Source of the DNA: UBA1422 sp041859095
GTDB lineage: Bacteria; Bacillota; Clostridia; Peptostreptococcales; Anaerovoracaceae
Assembly (NCBI GenBank): GCA_041859095.1
Contig: JBHEKY010000033.1
Span: 1 to 52,126, forward strand
Direction of reading: 5' to 3'
Length of the DNA: 52,126 nucleotides
Of the stretch, positions 31,125-39,342 are shown one piece after another. The notes beneath the pieces are model-generated. The model saw nothing but the letters and a program-made list of their open reading frames with translations. It was not told the origin of the DNA and did not search any database. The position numbers and the translations under genes were made by a program. Positions within the stretch are counted from its first letter, which is position 1. The number at the start of each line of letters is the position of its first letter.

Positions 31125-33703
31125 GCTTCTATTTGCCTCCTCGTCTCATATGGTCGGAGTCCATACTTATTTTGCACCCGTTGTATTTTTTCTATCATAG
31201 GCCTGGTCAACAGCAGTAGGAAGATTACTGTTGCTACCGCCAAAATGACGTTAAAAAGAAAACCTGTTCCGTAGACGGTTATTGCCATAGCAAGGGTGGG
31301 ACTTGATGTCATACCCAATAATGTCCACAAATCCGTGATTCCCCCATGTAAGAGAAAGACGGCAAAAACCCCATAGATTGAAAGTGCCACCGGGCTTTTG
31401 CTTTTTAGCAAATTGGCCACAAGCACCCCTGCAAAGAATCCAATCAACCCCCATGCCAACATCTGAAACGGTGTCCAGGGTCCCTGGCCAAAAAGGAAGT
31501 TGGAGACAAAGGCCGACATGGACCCCACCAAAAAACCACTTTGCGCTCCGAGGCACACGCCGGCAATGATGATGATTGCCAGCATCGGTTTAAATTGAGG
31601 GACCATGAAGAAGGCCGCGCGGGATACCACTGCGAGTGCAATCATAACGGCGATCAACACCACTTCCCTGGCTTGGGGTTTTCGTTTCTCAAAGCCCATG
31701 AAAAATGGCACCATAATATAAAATATCAAGAGTAGACTGCTGACCAGATAGCCGGATTCACCCGGCATTCGAATGCCCAGATAAATCGTCAGCGGCATGC
31801 ATATCCAAAGCAGGGTCGTTACGGTCCATCGGAACGTCTTGGTTCTGGTTATGTTGGAAATCGATTCCGTGTTGTTCGGTTCTTTGTTCCTCGATTCTTT
31901 TTTGCTCGGTTCCTCGGTAATGGTCGGGGGTGGAGGTGGAATCGTCGGAGTTGGAGTCGCGCTAATTTGTCCGACTTCTGGGTTCGCCAAAGGCGGTTTT
32001 CCCTGCTTCAAAGACAAGTTCGCAACGCAAAGCTCTGCCACGTCTTTTGGCGTGACCGCGTTGTGGAACAGATGACGGGACATCCGGTTGGATGCCGTGG
32101 TATAAAAACTGTTCCCGGAGAAAAACTTTCTGGGCGCGTTGGTGGTGGAAATGGCTCCGTCAAAGAACATCGCACAACGGTCTGCGTACTTGCCGGCGAA
32201 CTCAATGTCATGGGAGACCATAATGACCGTGGCACCGTTTTCCGTACACTTCCGCAGAATTTCCCCTAGCTTATTTTTGAAATGGTTGTCAATGCCTTTG
32301 GTGGGTTCATCCAACAGGATAATTTTGGGATTGAGCAGTAATATTTTGGCCAAGGCGGCTCGTTGTTGCTCCCCACCGGATACATCGTACGGATGCGCCT
32401 CCAGCAGGTGGTCGATTTCCACCAGCTCTGCAACCTTCCTTGCCTGTTGCGTTCTCTCTTCTTGAGAAAGATTTTTGCCTTCCAGCACTTCCATCAAATC
32501 AGCGCCAATGGTTTTTTCCACGAAAATCGCCTGGGCATTCTGCGGCAACACGCCGATCATACCCTCTCCCCGTTTCTTGGTTTTGCGTTGATTCCAGGAT
32601 TCCAGGGAAATCCGGATTTTCCCGCGGATTGGCTGTCTCAGACCGCTGATTAGGGAAAGTGCAGTGGTTTTGCCGGTGCCATTGCCGCCCACGATACAGA
32701 AAATTTCTCCCGGATATACTTTCATGGAAAGACCTTTGACCACGTCCTTGTCGTCCCGGGTATATCTGTACCATACGTCGGATAGCTCTACAATAGGGGT
32801 TTCTCCCTGATGATCCGGTTCTTCAATTGCCGGAATCTCGCGCAACTGTGGAATTGAATCATCAAACAAGCCTGTCAGCCATGCCCGGCCTTCTCCCACG
32901 TCCACGGGACAAGGCAACTGTTGGCCAAAGCCTTTACTATATACCATGGCATATGCCTGCAGGGGTGCCGGCATGCCTTCAAACATATGATGCTCCATTT
33001 GTGCCAGCACTGCGCCAACATTGGCGGGTATATCATCTACAATGATTTTGCCGTTGTCCATGACGATAGCCCTGTTTGCCAGGGGCAGGATTTCATCCAG
33101 CCGATGTTCTGTCATAATGACGGTAGTGCCGATTTCCCGGTTCACCTTGCGAACCGTATCTAAGAATTCTCCTGCGGCGATGGGGTCCAGCTGAGAAGTG
33201 GGTTCGTCCAGCACCAGGACATCCGGTTGCATGACCATGACAGCCGCCAGGTTTAAGATTTGTTTCTGTCCTCCCGAGAGTTCCGTGACGTTTTTGTCGA
33301 ACCAGGTTTGGATGCCAAAGAAACTGGCCATTTCCGCCACACGAATTCGGATGGTTTTGGTGTCGACGCCCAGATTTTCAAGCCCAAACGCCAGTTCATG
33401 CCATACTTTGTCGGTGACCAGTTGATTGTCCGGATTTTGAAGCACGTATCCGATTCTTTCGGCTTGCTCCCGCTGATCCACCGATTCCAGAAGTCTTCCG
33501 TCAAAATATATTTCACCGGTTCGCTGACCGTAGGGAGAAAGTACGGTTTTCAGATTGCGCAATAGCGTGGTTTTTCCGCAACCGGATTTTCCGCACAGCG
33601 CAACCAGCTCTCCTTTGTTGAAAGAAAGATTGATGCCATCCAGCGCCGGTTGTGCGCCGCCCGGATAGGTAAAGCTTACATTTCGGATTGAATATGTTTC
33701 CAC
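31121..33703 (-). CDS. ECF transporter fusion: EcfA-EcfA-S component
   Basis: 860 residues. The start is taken as GTG at 33703 behind GCGGAGG; the frame continues upstream to 33817 only inside ecfT. Two ABC ATPases: first Walker A GKSGCGKTT (38-46), signature LSGGQ (142-146), Walker B VLVLDEP (162-168); second GGNGTGKTT (339-347), VSGGEQ (441-446), IILLDEP (461-467). A Pro/Thr and charged linker (about 575-620) joins them to a membrane domain (624-835) with about six helices resembling ECF S components, including FGQGPWTPFQMLAWGLIG (738-755). ATPases and substrate-binding subunit in one chain is unusual. The upstream riboswitch points to cobalamin or a precursor. Confidence 0.88.
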   Translation of the reverse strand: METYSIRNVSFTYPGGAQPALDGINLSFNKGELVALCGKSGCGKTTLLRNLKTVLSPYGQRTGEIYFDGRLLESVDQREQAERIGYVLQNPDNQLVTDKVWHELAFGLENLGVDTKTIRIRVAEMASFFGIQTWFDKNVTELSGGQKQILNLAAVMVMQPDVLVLDEPTSQLDPIAAGEFLDTVRKVNREIGTTVIMTEHRLDEILPLANRAIVMDNGKIIVDDIPANVGAVLAQMEHHMFEGMPAPLQAYAMVYSKGFGQQLPCPVDVGEGRAWLTGLFDDSIPQLREIPAIEEPDHQGETPIVELSDVWYRYTRDDKDVVKGLSMKVYPGEIFCIVGGNGTGKTTALSLISGLRQPIRGKIRISLESWNQRKTKKRGEGMIGVLPQNAQAIFVEKTIGADLMEVLEGKNLSQEERTQQARKVAELVEIDHLLEAHPYDVSGGEQQRAALAKILLLNPKIILLDEPTKGIDNHFKNKLGEILRKCTENGATVIMVSHDIEFAGKYADRCAMFFDGAISTTNAPRKFFSGNSFYTTASNRMSRHLFHNAVTPKDVAELCVANLSLKQGKPPLANPEVGQISATPTPTIPPPPPTITEEPSKKESRNKEPNNTESISNITRTKTFRWTVTTLLWICMPLTIYLGIRMPGESGYLVSSLLLIFYIMVPFFMGFEKRKPQAREVVLIAVMIALAVVSRAAFFMVPQFKPMLAIIIIAGVCLGAQSGFLVGSMSAFVSNFLFGQGPWTPFQMLAWGLIGFFAGVLVANLLKSKSPVALSIYGVFAVFLLHGGITDLWTLLGMTSSPTLAMAITVYGTGFLFNVILAVATVIFLLLLTRPMIEKIQRVQNKYGLRPYETRRQIEA

Positions 33704-34566
33704 TTCAACGCCTCCGCAACATTTAAGATAACAGGTGTAAAACAAAACAAGCCGTAGGCCAAAGCAAATAGTCCGTTCAATGGATTGGCGGTTGCCATTG
33801 CCACTTGTGGGTAGCACTGAAAAAAGTTAAATCCAAGGGCGGTAGCCAACAGGCACAAGCTGGCTAGTGTCAGCAATCCAATGCCCATCGTCACATCCCG
33901 CCGATCCAACCGATAGGGTACAAAAGACGAGCGATTTTTTAATCCATATCCTCTGGATTTCATGGAGTCGGAGGTGTCTATGGCGCTTTCCAAAGACCAA
34001 GTAGTCATAATGGAAAGAACTTTCATGCCATGCCTGATTTTTTCCCTGGCGCCACCATCTGTCACATCTCTTCCAACGCATTTCTGCGCATCGGAGATGA
34101 CTTTCATCCGTGCATAAAAACGGGGAATGAAACTGAGCACCATGGAAAAAATCAGGGATCCAGACGGAATCACTTTCCCAAACAAGTACATGAATTTGTC
34201 ACCAGTCATCAGATATTGATAGCAATAAAACCACAAAAGTCCTGCACCGAACATCAACCCCCGCGTGATGCCGTAAATCATTGCTTCCAGGGTGATTGGG
34301 TTATCTCGCAAATAAAACAAAATCGTCACACCTTGATGAACAAACAGAGGATTCAGTAATGCGGTGAGCAAAAAGATAGGCAGCACAAACGTCAGGAGAA
34401 ACCGAAGGGCCTTTTGCCCGCCAAGCAGCAAGGCATAGGTCGTTGCTGCACTTAACGAAATAGCAGTCCAAATAGGATGCTGAATCATCAGCCCCAGGAA
34501 AATAGCTCCGCAAAGGAAGAAAAAATTTACAGCCGGGTGATATCCGGCAAAAACGTCTCGCCTCAT
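33676..34566 (-). CDS. ecfT: ECF transporter transmembrane coupling protein
   Basis: 296 residues from the ATG at 34566, which overlaps the lipoprotein stop (ATGA); the longer reading to 34677 lies within that gene and is rejected. N-terminal helices, then a cytoplasmic coupling segment with SDSMKSRGYG, the Ala/Ser-x-x-x-Arg-Gly pattern by which EcfT contacts the ATPases. C-terminal helices end near 290. It links the ATP motor to the S component. Its tail overlaps the start of the next gene by 28 bases. Confidence 0.9.
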   Translation of the reverse strand: MRRDVFAGYHPAVNFFFLCGAIFLGLMIQHPIWTAISLSAATTYALLLGGQKALRFLLTFVLPIFLLTALLNPLFVHQGVTILFYLRDNPITLEAMIYGITRGLMFGAGLLWFYCYQYLMTGDKFMYLFGKVIPSGSLIFSMVLSFIPRFYARMKVISDAQKCVGRDVTDGGAREKIRHGMKVLSIMTTWSLESAIDTSDSMKSRGYGLKNRSSFVPYRLDRRDVTMGIGLLTLASLCLLATALGFNFFQCYPQVAMATANPLNGLFALAYGLFCFTPVILNVAEALKWKHIQSEM

Positions 34567-35108
34567 AGGTCGTTCCCCAGATCCAGGGAGTATGCCCAAA
34601 CCAGTTTGTCTCCTGCTTTGAGTTCCGTCACACCGCTTCCGAGACCGGGCTGGACTCCATTGATCAGATAAACCCATCCGCTTTTTGAGTTGTACGCTTT
34701 TTCATAGATATTAGCGATGGCTGCAATATACAGATTACCCATGGCTAACGACCCCTCGCTGACCATATGAATTTTATGGTCTTGGGTTACTTGTCGTGTC
34801 ACATCATAAACCGTGTCACCGGGTTGGAGTGTTACATCAGTGGTATTAAGAATCACACCGCTTTCGGGCACTAGCGTCTCAAGCCCTGTTCCGCTTAGTT
34901 TTTGGCCAACCAAAAGGCTGCAGTTGATTTCAATGGTGCAGGTTTTTTCGACAGAGCCGTCTTTGGTGCCCGGGTCCTTCGAACCATCTTGATCTCCACC
35001 ACAACCTCCGAAGCTCAGAATTGTGAAGAAGAGCAACAAAGCAATTGCCAGGCTTTTCCTATTTCGTTTTGGATGTGTTTTTTTTCTCATCTCAAATTTC
35101 CATTTCAT
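34563..35108 (-). CDS. DUF4430 lipoprotein, predicted corrinoid-binding
   Basis: 181 residues from the ATG at 35108; a second ATG at 35090 is possible and neither has a strong ribosome site. A basic N-terminus, hydrophobic stretch 19-33 and the lipobox-like FGGC with Cys36 (phenylalanine at -3 is unusual) indicate a lipoprotein. After a Gly/Asp/Lys linker comes the DUF4430 domain (about 55-181) with QPGDTVYDVTRQV, SGWVYLINGVQP and ELKAGDKLVWAYS, the transcobalamin-like core pattern. First gene after the cobalamin riboswitch and coupled to ecfT. Likely the extracellular receptor of the uptake system. Confidence 0.85.
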   Translation of the reverse strand: MKWKFEMRKKTHPKRNRKSLAIALLLFFTILSFGGCGGDQDGSKDPGTKDGSVEKTCTIEINCSLLVGQKLSGTGLETLVPESGVILNTTDVTLQPGDTVYDVTRQVTQDHKIHMVSEGSLAMGNLYIAAIANIYEKAYNSKSGWVYLINGVQPGLGSGVTELKAGDKLVWAYSLDLGNDL

Positions 35109-35132
35109 GGCTACTTGCCGGCTTATTCCAAC

Positions 35133-35163
35133 AAAAAAGCATTCTGCGAAAAAGACAGAATGC
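35133..35163 (-). terminator. Riboswitch-controlled intrinsic terminator
   Basis: GCATTCTG pairs perfectly with CAGAATGC across a nine-base loop and is followed by TTTTTT on the minus strand. It lies between the aptamer and the lipoprotein ATG (25 bases away), the position expected of an expression platform acting by premature termination. Confidence 0.88.
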
Positions 35164-35213
35164 CCGTGCGTGCACTTTATCTATGTATCCGCTTCCTGTT
35201 GGATCATAAAACC

Positions 35214-35228
35214 GACGAAAATTTCGTC
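35214..35228 (-). promoter_or_regulatory. Candidate P13 (kissing) hairpin of the riboswitch
   Basis: GACGAAATTTTCGTC forms a hairpin just after aptamer helix P1. Its AATT-containing loop can pair with the AATT in the loop of the CGGG-TGCAATT-CCCG helix within the aptamer, matching the L5-L13 contact known from cobalamin riboswitches. Pairing is inferred. Confidence 0.5.
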
Positions 35229-35229
35229 A

Positions 35230-35331
35230 CTTATTGGCAGGTTTTCCGGCTATAACGGCAGCAAGGTCTGCTCGGGAATTGCACCCGATTCCCTATTAGC
35301 ATGTTGCGCTTCTGCGTCGCACACCAATAAG
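35230..35331 (-). promoter_or_regulatory. Cobalamin riboswitch aptamer (compact)
   Basis: On the minus strand the outer ends CTTATTGG and CCAATAAG pair perfectly as P1. Inside are the hallmarks of the B12 box region: AATAGGGAATCGGGTGCAATT, then CCCGAGCAGACC, CTGCCGT, and AGCCGGAAAACCTGCC. The aptamer is only about 102 bases, so peripheral arms present in the classic 200-base form are short or missing. It precedes the five-gene ECF/DUF4430 operon. Confidence 0.88.
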
Positions 35332-35353
35332 CATGATATGTATTTGTAGGCAT

Positions 35354-35382
35354 ACTTTATCATATATTTTCACCGAATACAA
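35354..35382 (-). promoter_or_regulatory. Promoter of the riboswitch operon
   Basis: TTGTAT, 17 bases, TAAAGT on the minus strand, placing the start about 15 bases before the aptamer. Weak -10, so tentative. Confidence 0.4.
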
Positions 35383-35417
35383 GATGAATCATCCGCATGG
35401 TTCTTGAAAAGGTTCTA

Positions 35418-35426
35418 TGATATAAT
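35418..35426 (+). promoter_or_regulatory. Extended -10 element for the amidohydrolase-like gene
   Basis: TGA-TATAAT, 31 bases before the ATG. It is divergent from the riboswitch promoter. Confidence 0.45.
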
Positions 35427-35456
35427 AATCTCGTTCGAACTGAAGGGAGGAGCCAT

Positions 35457-36860
35457 ATGGTATTTGGTTTTTTTGAAAAAGCAGCAGCGGCCGACTTGGT
35501 GATTGTCAACGGTCATATCTATACGCAAGACTCGGAGAACCCCTGGGCAGAGGCGGTTGCCTGCAAAGATGGCAAAGTGTTGGCTCTTGGAACTGCCGGA
35601 GAAATGGGAGCTTATCAAGGCAAGACTACAGAAGTACTGGACCTGCAGGGACATTACATGGCTCCTGGTTTTATTGATGCATATGGAACACCTGTTTTGG
35701 ATGTGTTTCGCCAAACTTGCCTTTTCGTTGAGGAAGAACTGTCGGCTGAAGAAATCGTCGACATCCTCTCAGAAGAACTCAAAAAAGACACCAGTGAAAA
35801 CACCCTGTTCGCCTACGGATATGGTTCTACCTTATTAAAAGAGTTAGGTCCGGAAGCAGCCACGGCTTTGCTAGATGGTTTGAACACCACCCGGCCGATC
35901 CTGCTGCTGAGCAAAGACGGTTACGGCGCATGGATTAATACGATAGGACTTAATATGGCAAAAGAAGCCGCAGAAGAAGAGGGTTTTGAAATATTAAACC
36001 TGCCTTTTACCATCAGCGTGCTGAACCCGTTCTCTTATGAAGAAATACAGACAGCAGTCATCAATCAGGCATGGGCGTATTCTTCTAAGGGGTATACCGG
36101 CATATTTAACAGTGGATCTCCGGATATATTTGATAACATCTATCAGAACGTGCTGGTGGCCATGGACCAGGAAGGATTGCTTCCGCAGCGTCACTATGGT
36201 TCCCTCTCTGTGATGACGGGAATCAGTCCCGATTTCATCGGACATAAGCTCCTGCAGAACCGCACAAAATGCATTGAACTAGACGAGTTGATTAACTTCA
36301 ACACCCTAACGCTATATCTTACTCCAGAAAACCGGACCGTTTTTTCCGACGAATACCTTCGCGCTGTGTGCGTAACCGCCATGGAGCGAGGCTTTGATGT
36401 GGAAATTCAGGCTACCGGCAAAGAACTGCTACTTGACTGTTTCAAAACCCTGGGGTCTCTAAAGATCGGAGGGACAGGCAAATCCAGCTTCACCGTTGCA
36501 CACAACGAGACTCTTACTGATGCGGAACGAAATCTTCATCTGGCACCGGGAGAAGTTCTGGAAGTGGGACTCTTTCCTTTGATGACCGGCGGCAACAAAC
36601 AAATCCTTGAAAGCCTCACCACTGACAGTGCAGAGAAGCTGGCTCTTTTGGACAAGCTGGGATCTATCGAGGTTGGAAAATATGCTGACTTTGTCATCTT
36701 TGAATCCAATCCTCTTGACGGAAACGAATTTCCAGCTGTGGCTATGACTTTAGTTGCCGGGGATATTGCGTTTGATAAACAAGAAGACCACCCGGATGAA
36801 TGGAACCGGCTGGTCTCTTCTCAAAGTTTTGATGACGATTATGAGGATTCGAACGATTAA
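35457..36860 (+). CDS. Amidohydrolase-like protein lacking metal ligands
   Basis: 467 residues behind GGGAGGAG. The N-terminal beta-sandwich with ADLVIVNGHIYTQD and the C-terminal VGKYADFVIFESNPLD are typical of the YtcJ-like amidohydrolases that hydrolyse C-N bonds. At the strand-1 metal motif, normally GFIDxHxH, this protein reads GFIDAYGTP (71-79), so both histidines are Tyr76 and Thr78, and it is 60 to 90 residues shorter than usual. Later metal-ligand motifs are also hard to find. It is probably not a standard metallohydrolase; a pseudoenzyme or altered active site is likely. Its stop overlaps that of the converging GNAT gene by four bases. Confidence 0.75.
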   Translation: MVFGFFEKAAAADLVIVNGHIYTQDSENPWAEAVACKDGKVLALGTAGEMGAYQGKTTEVLDLQGHYMAPGFIDAYGTPVLDVFRQTCLFVEEELSAEEIVDILSEELKKDTSENTLFAYGYGSTLLKELGPEAATALLDGLNTTRPILLLSKDGYGAWINTIGLNMAKEAAEEEGFEILNLPFTISVLNPFSYEEIQTAVINQAWAYSSKGYTGIFNSGSPDIFDNIYQNVLVAMDQEGLLPQRHYGSLSVMTGISPDFIGHKLLQNRTKCIELDELINFNTLTLYLTPENRTVFSDEYLRAVCVTAMERGFDVEIQATGKELLLDCFKTLGSLKIGGTGKSSFTVAHNETLTDAERNLHLAPGEVLEVGLFPLMTGGNKQILESLTTDSAEKLALLDKLGSIEVGKYADFVIFESNPLDGNEFPAVAMTLVAGDIAFDKQEDHPDEWNRLVSSQSFDDDYEDSND

Positions 36861-37375
36861 TCAAGCACCTCAGCAACTTGCAGCGAAACCGTCTTTTTTC
36901 CATCGGCAGTCTGTTGCCTGCCGACTTCTTGAAACCCGAAACGAGTGTGAAATTTCTCTGAAATAACATTGGGCGGAACCACATAATACTCTGCAGTCAC
37001 CACTGGGACACCCGTTTCTCTGGCTATGCGAAATACCTCATTGTAAAAAGCAGTCCCCAGCCCACCGCTTTGGGTGTTGGGCGTAACGACAACCCGATCG
37101 ACGTACAAAAACTTAGGGTAATTAGATTCAAACCATTTATAATTGATGCTGTCATAATCGGCGCCTTCCCGGAATGCCAAGAGGAATCCGGCGAATGCGC
37201 CTTTTTCTTCCACCACCAGAGAAACCGCTGATGCATCCCATAGATGTTCCAGCTTCTCCATTTCCAGATGGCTCAGAAAGTGAACCAGCTCTTCGTTGAG
37301 TGCCAGTACATTTTCCAAATCTTCTTCTTTCAGGGGTCGCACCCGAAGGTTTGTGCTTTTTTTATTAAGTTCCAT
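36857..37375 (-). CDS. GNAT-family N-acetyltransferase
   Basis: 172 residues behind AAGGGAAG. An acetyl-CoA-dependent acyltransferase fold. RVRPLKEEDLENV at the start, FLYVDRVVVTP at beta-4 (about 89-99) followed by the acetyl-CoA loop SGGLGTAFYNEV (103-114), and FHTRFGFQEVGRQ near the end mark the GNAT fold. The pyrophosphate-binding loop is SGGLGT where many have QxxGxG/A. Substrate unknown. Confidence 0.85.
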   Translation of the reverse strand: MELNKKSTNLRVRPLKEEDLENVLALNEELVHFLSHLEMEKLEHLWDASAVSLVVEEKGAFAGFLLAFREGADYDSINYKWFESNYPKFLYVDRVVVTPNTQSGGLGTAFYNEVFRIARETGVPVVTAEYYVVPPNVISEKFHTRFGFQEVGRQQTADGKKTVSLQVAEVLD

Positions 37376-37416
37376 CTATTCTTCCCTTCTTCTTTACTCG
37401 AGTTTATTGTAAGGAT

Positions 37417-37929
37417 TTACTCTACGAAAACGGCTGTAATATTTGATGCCGGGTCGCCTTTCTTTTGCACCACTTCCAGGGTCCAACCCAAATCACGAAC
37501 GGTTTTGTACACATCAATTCCCAGCGAGTAAAGGGGTGGCCTCAGGTCTCTTCGGTTGACACAGGCGTTTCCTGCTTCTGTGGCACACTGGGTACAGCTG
37601 GCACACTCGGTGGCTCCAAACGCAAAGGTATATCCGTCCAGAAAAGCCCGGCTCTCTAGGGCGATGGTAATGTCCTGACCTTTTGCCAAGTCTGCCGTCC
37701 TGATTAAAATGCCCCATTTATATTTTTGAATCAACTGCTGAAAAAGCATTGTATTTGATGCTTCCGTCGCCGTGGTCGGGCAATAGGCAAGACCACCCGG
37801 GCAGCCATACAGACATTTCAGGATGGTTCTTGCATCAAAGGCAATGTCTTCAATTGCAAAGGGAATGGCGTCATCTGCCCCTAACTCTTTGGCCAGGCTG
37901 ACCAGGGATTTCGCATAGTCTTCATTCAT
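37417..37929 (-). CDS. DUF2284 cysteine-rich metal-binding protein
   Basis: 170 residues from the ATG at 37929 behind GAGGAG. The DUF2284 family is marked by cysteine clusters: CLYGC with a following YCP (about 39-51) and CASCTQC (about 109-115) with a further Cys, suggesting an iron-sulfur or zinc site. Family function is unestablished. It sits between htrA and the GNAT gene on the same strand, 41 bases before the latter. Confidence 0.85.
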   Translation of the reverse strand: MNEDYAKSLVSLAKELGADDAIPFAIEDIAFDARTILKCLYGCPGGLAYCPTTATEASNTMLFQQLIQKYKWGILIRTADLAKGQDITIALESRAFLDGYTFAFGATECASCTQCATEAGNACVNRRDLRPPLYSLGIDVYKTVRDLGWTLEVVQKKGDPASNITAVFVE

Positions 37930-37958
37930 TTTTTGGCTCCTCTTCCGCAACAGCGATG

Positions 37959-37978
37959 GTGCGGGGGTGAGCCCGCAC
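37959..37978 (-). other. Hairpin after htrA
   Basis: GTGCGGG-CTCACC-CCCGCAC three bases after the htrA stop, without a T-run. It may protect the htrA 3' end or reduce read-through into the DUF2284 gene. Confidence 0.45.
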
Positions 37979-37981
37979 GAC

Positions 37982-39217
37982 TTATTGGTTTTGGGTGGTC
38001 AACGTCACTTTGAGGGTCATGGTTTCATCGCCACGGGCCACCTTGACGTTCACTTTGTCACCGGATTGATATTTTAATAGGGTGCTGATCAAATCTGTCA
38101 TGTTTTCGATGGAGTCACTATTTATCGCTACGATAATATCGCCTTTTTCTAGACCAGCGGTTTGGGCCGGTGAATTGGTGAGAAAATCTGTAACGATGAC
38201 ACCAGTATCTGATGCTAGCTCCTGCTTTGGATAGGCTTCTTGATATTCTGCAACACTTCCTCCCTTGATGCCCAGATATACTCTTTGGAAGCTACCACTC
38301 TCAAGAACGGATTCGATAATGGGAATCGCTGTGTTGATGGGGATGGCAAATCCAAGCCCTTCGCCGGTCTGTGCCTTGGCTGAATTGATGCCAATGACCT
38401 GACCTTTTGCATTGAGCAGCGGTCCACCGCTGTTTCCGGAATTAATGGCCGCATCGGTTTGAATCAGGTTGTCCATGGTAGTATCGGTTTGTCCGTCGCT
38501 GACGGTGATGGTACGGTTCAGTCCGCTAATCACGCCGGCTGTGACGCTACGTTCAAAATCCAGGCCCAATGGGTTTCCAATGGCGACTGCGTAGGATCCT
38601 ATATTAATACTATCCGAATCGCCCAGCTCAGCCGCGGTCAAACCCGTGGCTTCAATTTTGACGATAGCCAGGTCGATGCTCTTGTCGTTCCATAAGACCT
38701 TGCCTTCTAGTTCCCTTCCATCAGAAAGGCCAACCGTGATGGTTTGTGCCGTGCCGTCGCTGACCACATGGGAGTTTGTTAGGATATAGCCGTCTTCATC
38801 GATGATGATACCGGTTCCAACTCCCGACACGAGACCTTCTTCCTGCCCGTTCCAGCTCTGATAGGTTACCTTGGTGCTGGTGCTGATGCCCACCACTGAG
38901 GGAAGCACTTTTGTGGCAATAGCCTCTGCCGTGTTCACCGAATCGTCAGGATTGATGGTGATGTTGTCGCCCTGAATGGTATATCCGCTCAAGGAGATGG
39001 CCGCCATTCCGCCCCCAAACCCTGCACCAGCGCATAGCATAACAATTAAAACTACCGCTACCACTTTTTTTGCATTGGGTCTTTTCTTTTTTGTTTGGGG
39101 GTTCTGGTTAACAAGATTCTGGTCCAAATCTTCATCCGGTTCCGGGGTTGTCATTTCCACCTGCTCCGGTGGTATTTCTTGTTGCAGATTTTGCTGCAAT
39201 TCTTGTTCTTCTGTCAT
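37982..39217 (-). CDS. htrA: HtrA/DegP-type membrane-anchored serine protease
   Basis: 411 residues from the ATG at 39217 behind AAAGGAG. A quality-control protease acting on misfolded exported proteins. An acidic, Gln-rich cytoplasmic N-terminus (1-45), one membrane helix (51-76), the trypsin-like domain with His150 (LTNSHV), Asp182 (SIDLA) and Ser263 (GNSGGP), then a PDZ domain (about 310-400). The whole triad is intact. Single PDZ and N-terminal anchor match Gram-positive HtrA. Confidence 0.95.
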   Translation of the reverse strand: MTEEQELQQNLQQEIPPEQVEMTTPEPDEDLDQNLVNQNPQTKKKRPNAKKVVAVVLIVMLCAGAGFGGGMAAISLSGYTIQGDNITINPDDSVNTAEAIATKVLPSVVGISTSTKVTYQSWNGQEEGLVSGVGTGIIIDEDGYILTNSHVVSDGTAQTITVGLSDGRELEGKVLWNDKSIDLAIVKIEATGLTAAELGDSDSINIGSYAVAIGNPLGLDFERSVTAGVISGLNRTITVSDGQTDTTMDNLIQTDAAINSGNSGGPLLNAKGQVIGINSAKAQTGEGLGFAIPINTAIPIIESVLESGSFQRVYLGIKGGSVAEYQEAYPKQELASDTGVIVTDFLTNSPAQTAGLEKGDIIVAINSDSIENMTDLISTLLKYQSGDKVNVKVARGDETMTLKVTLTTQNQ

Positions 39218-39256
39218 GGAAATTCTCCTTTCTGTCTCCAATACTCATCTACTCGT

Positions 39257-39262
39257 ATTATA
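39257..39262 (-). promoter_or_regulatory. -10 element for htrA
   Basis: A perfect TATAAT on the minus strand, 39 bases upstream of the htrA start codon; the -35 (GTTTCA at 17 bases) is poor, which leaves room for an activator. Confidence 0.4.
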
Positions 39263-39342
39263 GCCACAAAAGGATTAAATGAAACTTAATTTTCCGTCTA
39301 GACCAGGTGTCAGGCGGACTTCGTTCCGCGATTCGGTGAGTG

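Noticed and set aside
33704..33817. ATG-initiated extension of the ECF fusion gene
   Set aside because: It would lie entirely within ecfT and add a non-conserved peptide; GTG at 33703 has GCGGAGG and starts right at the first ABC strand.
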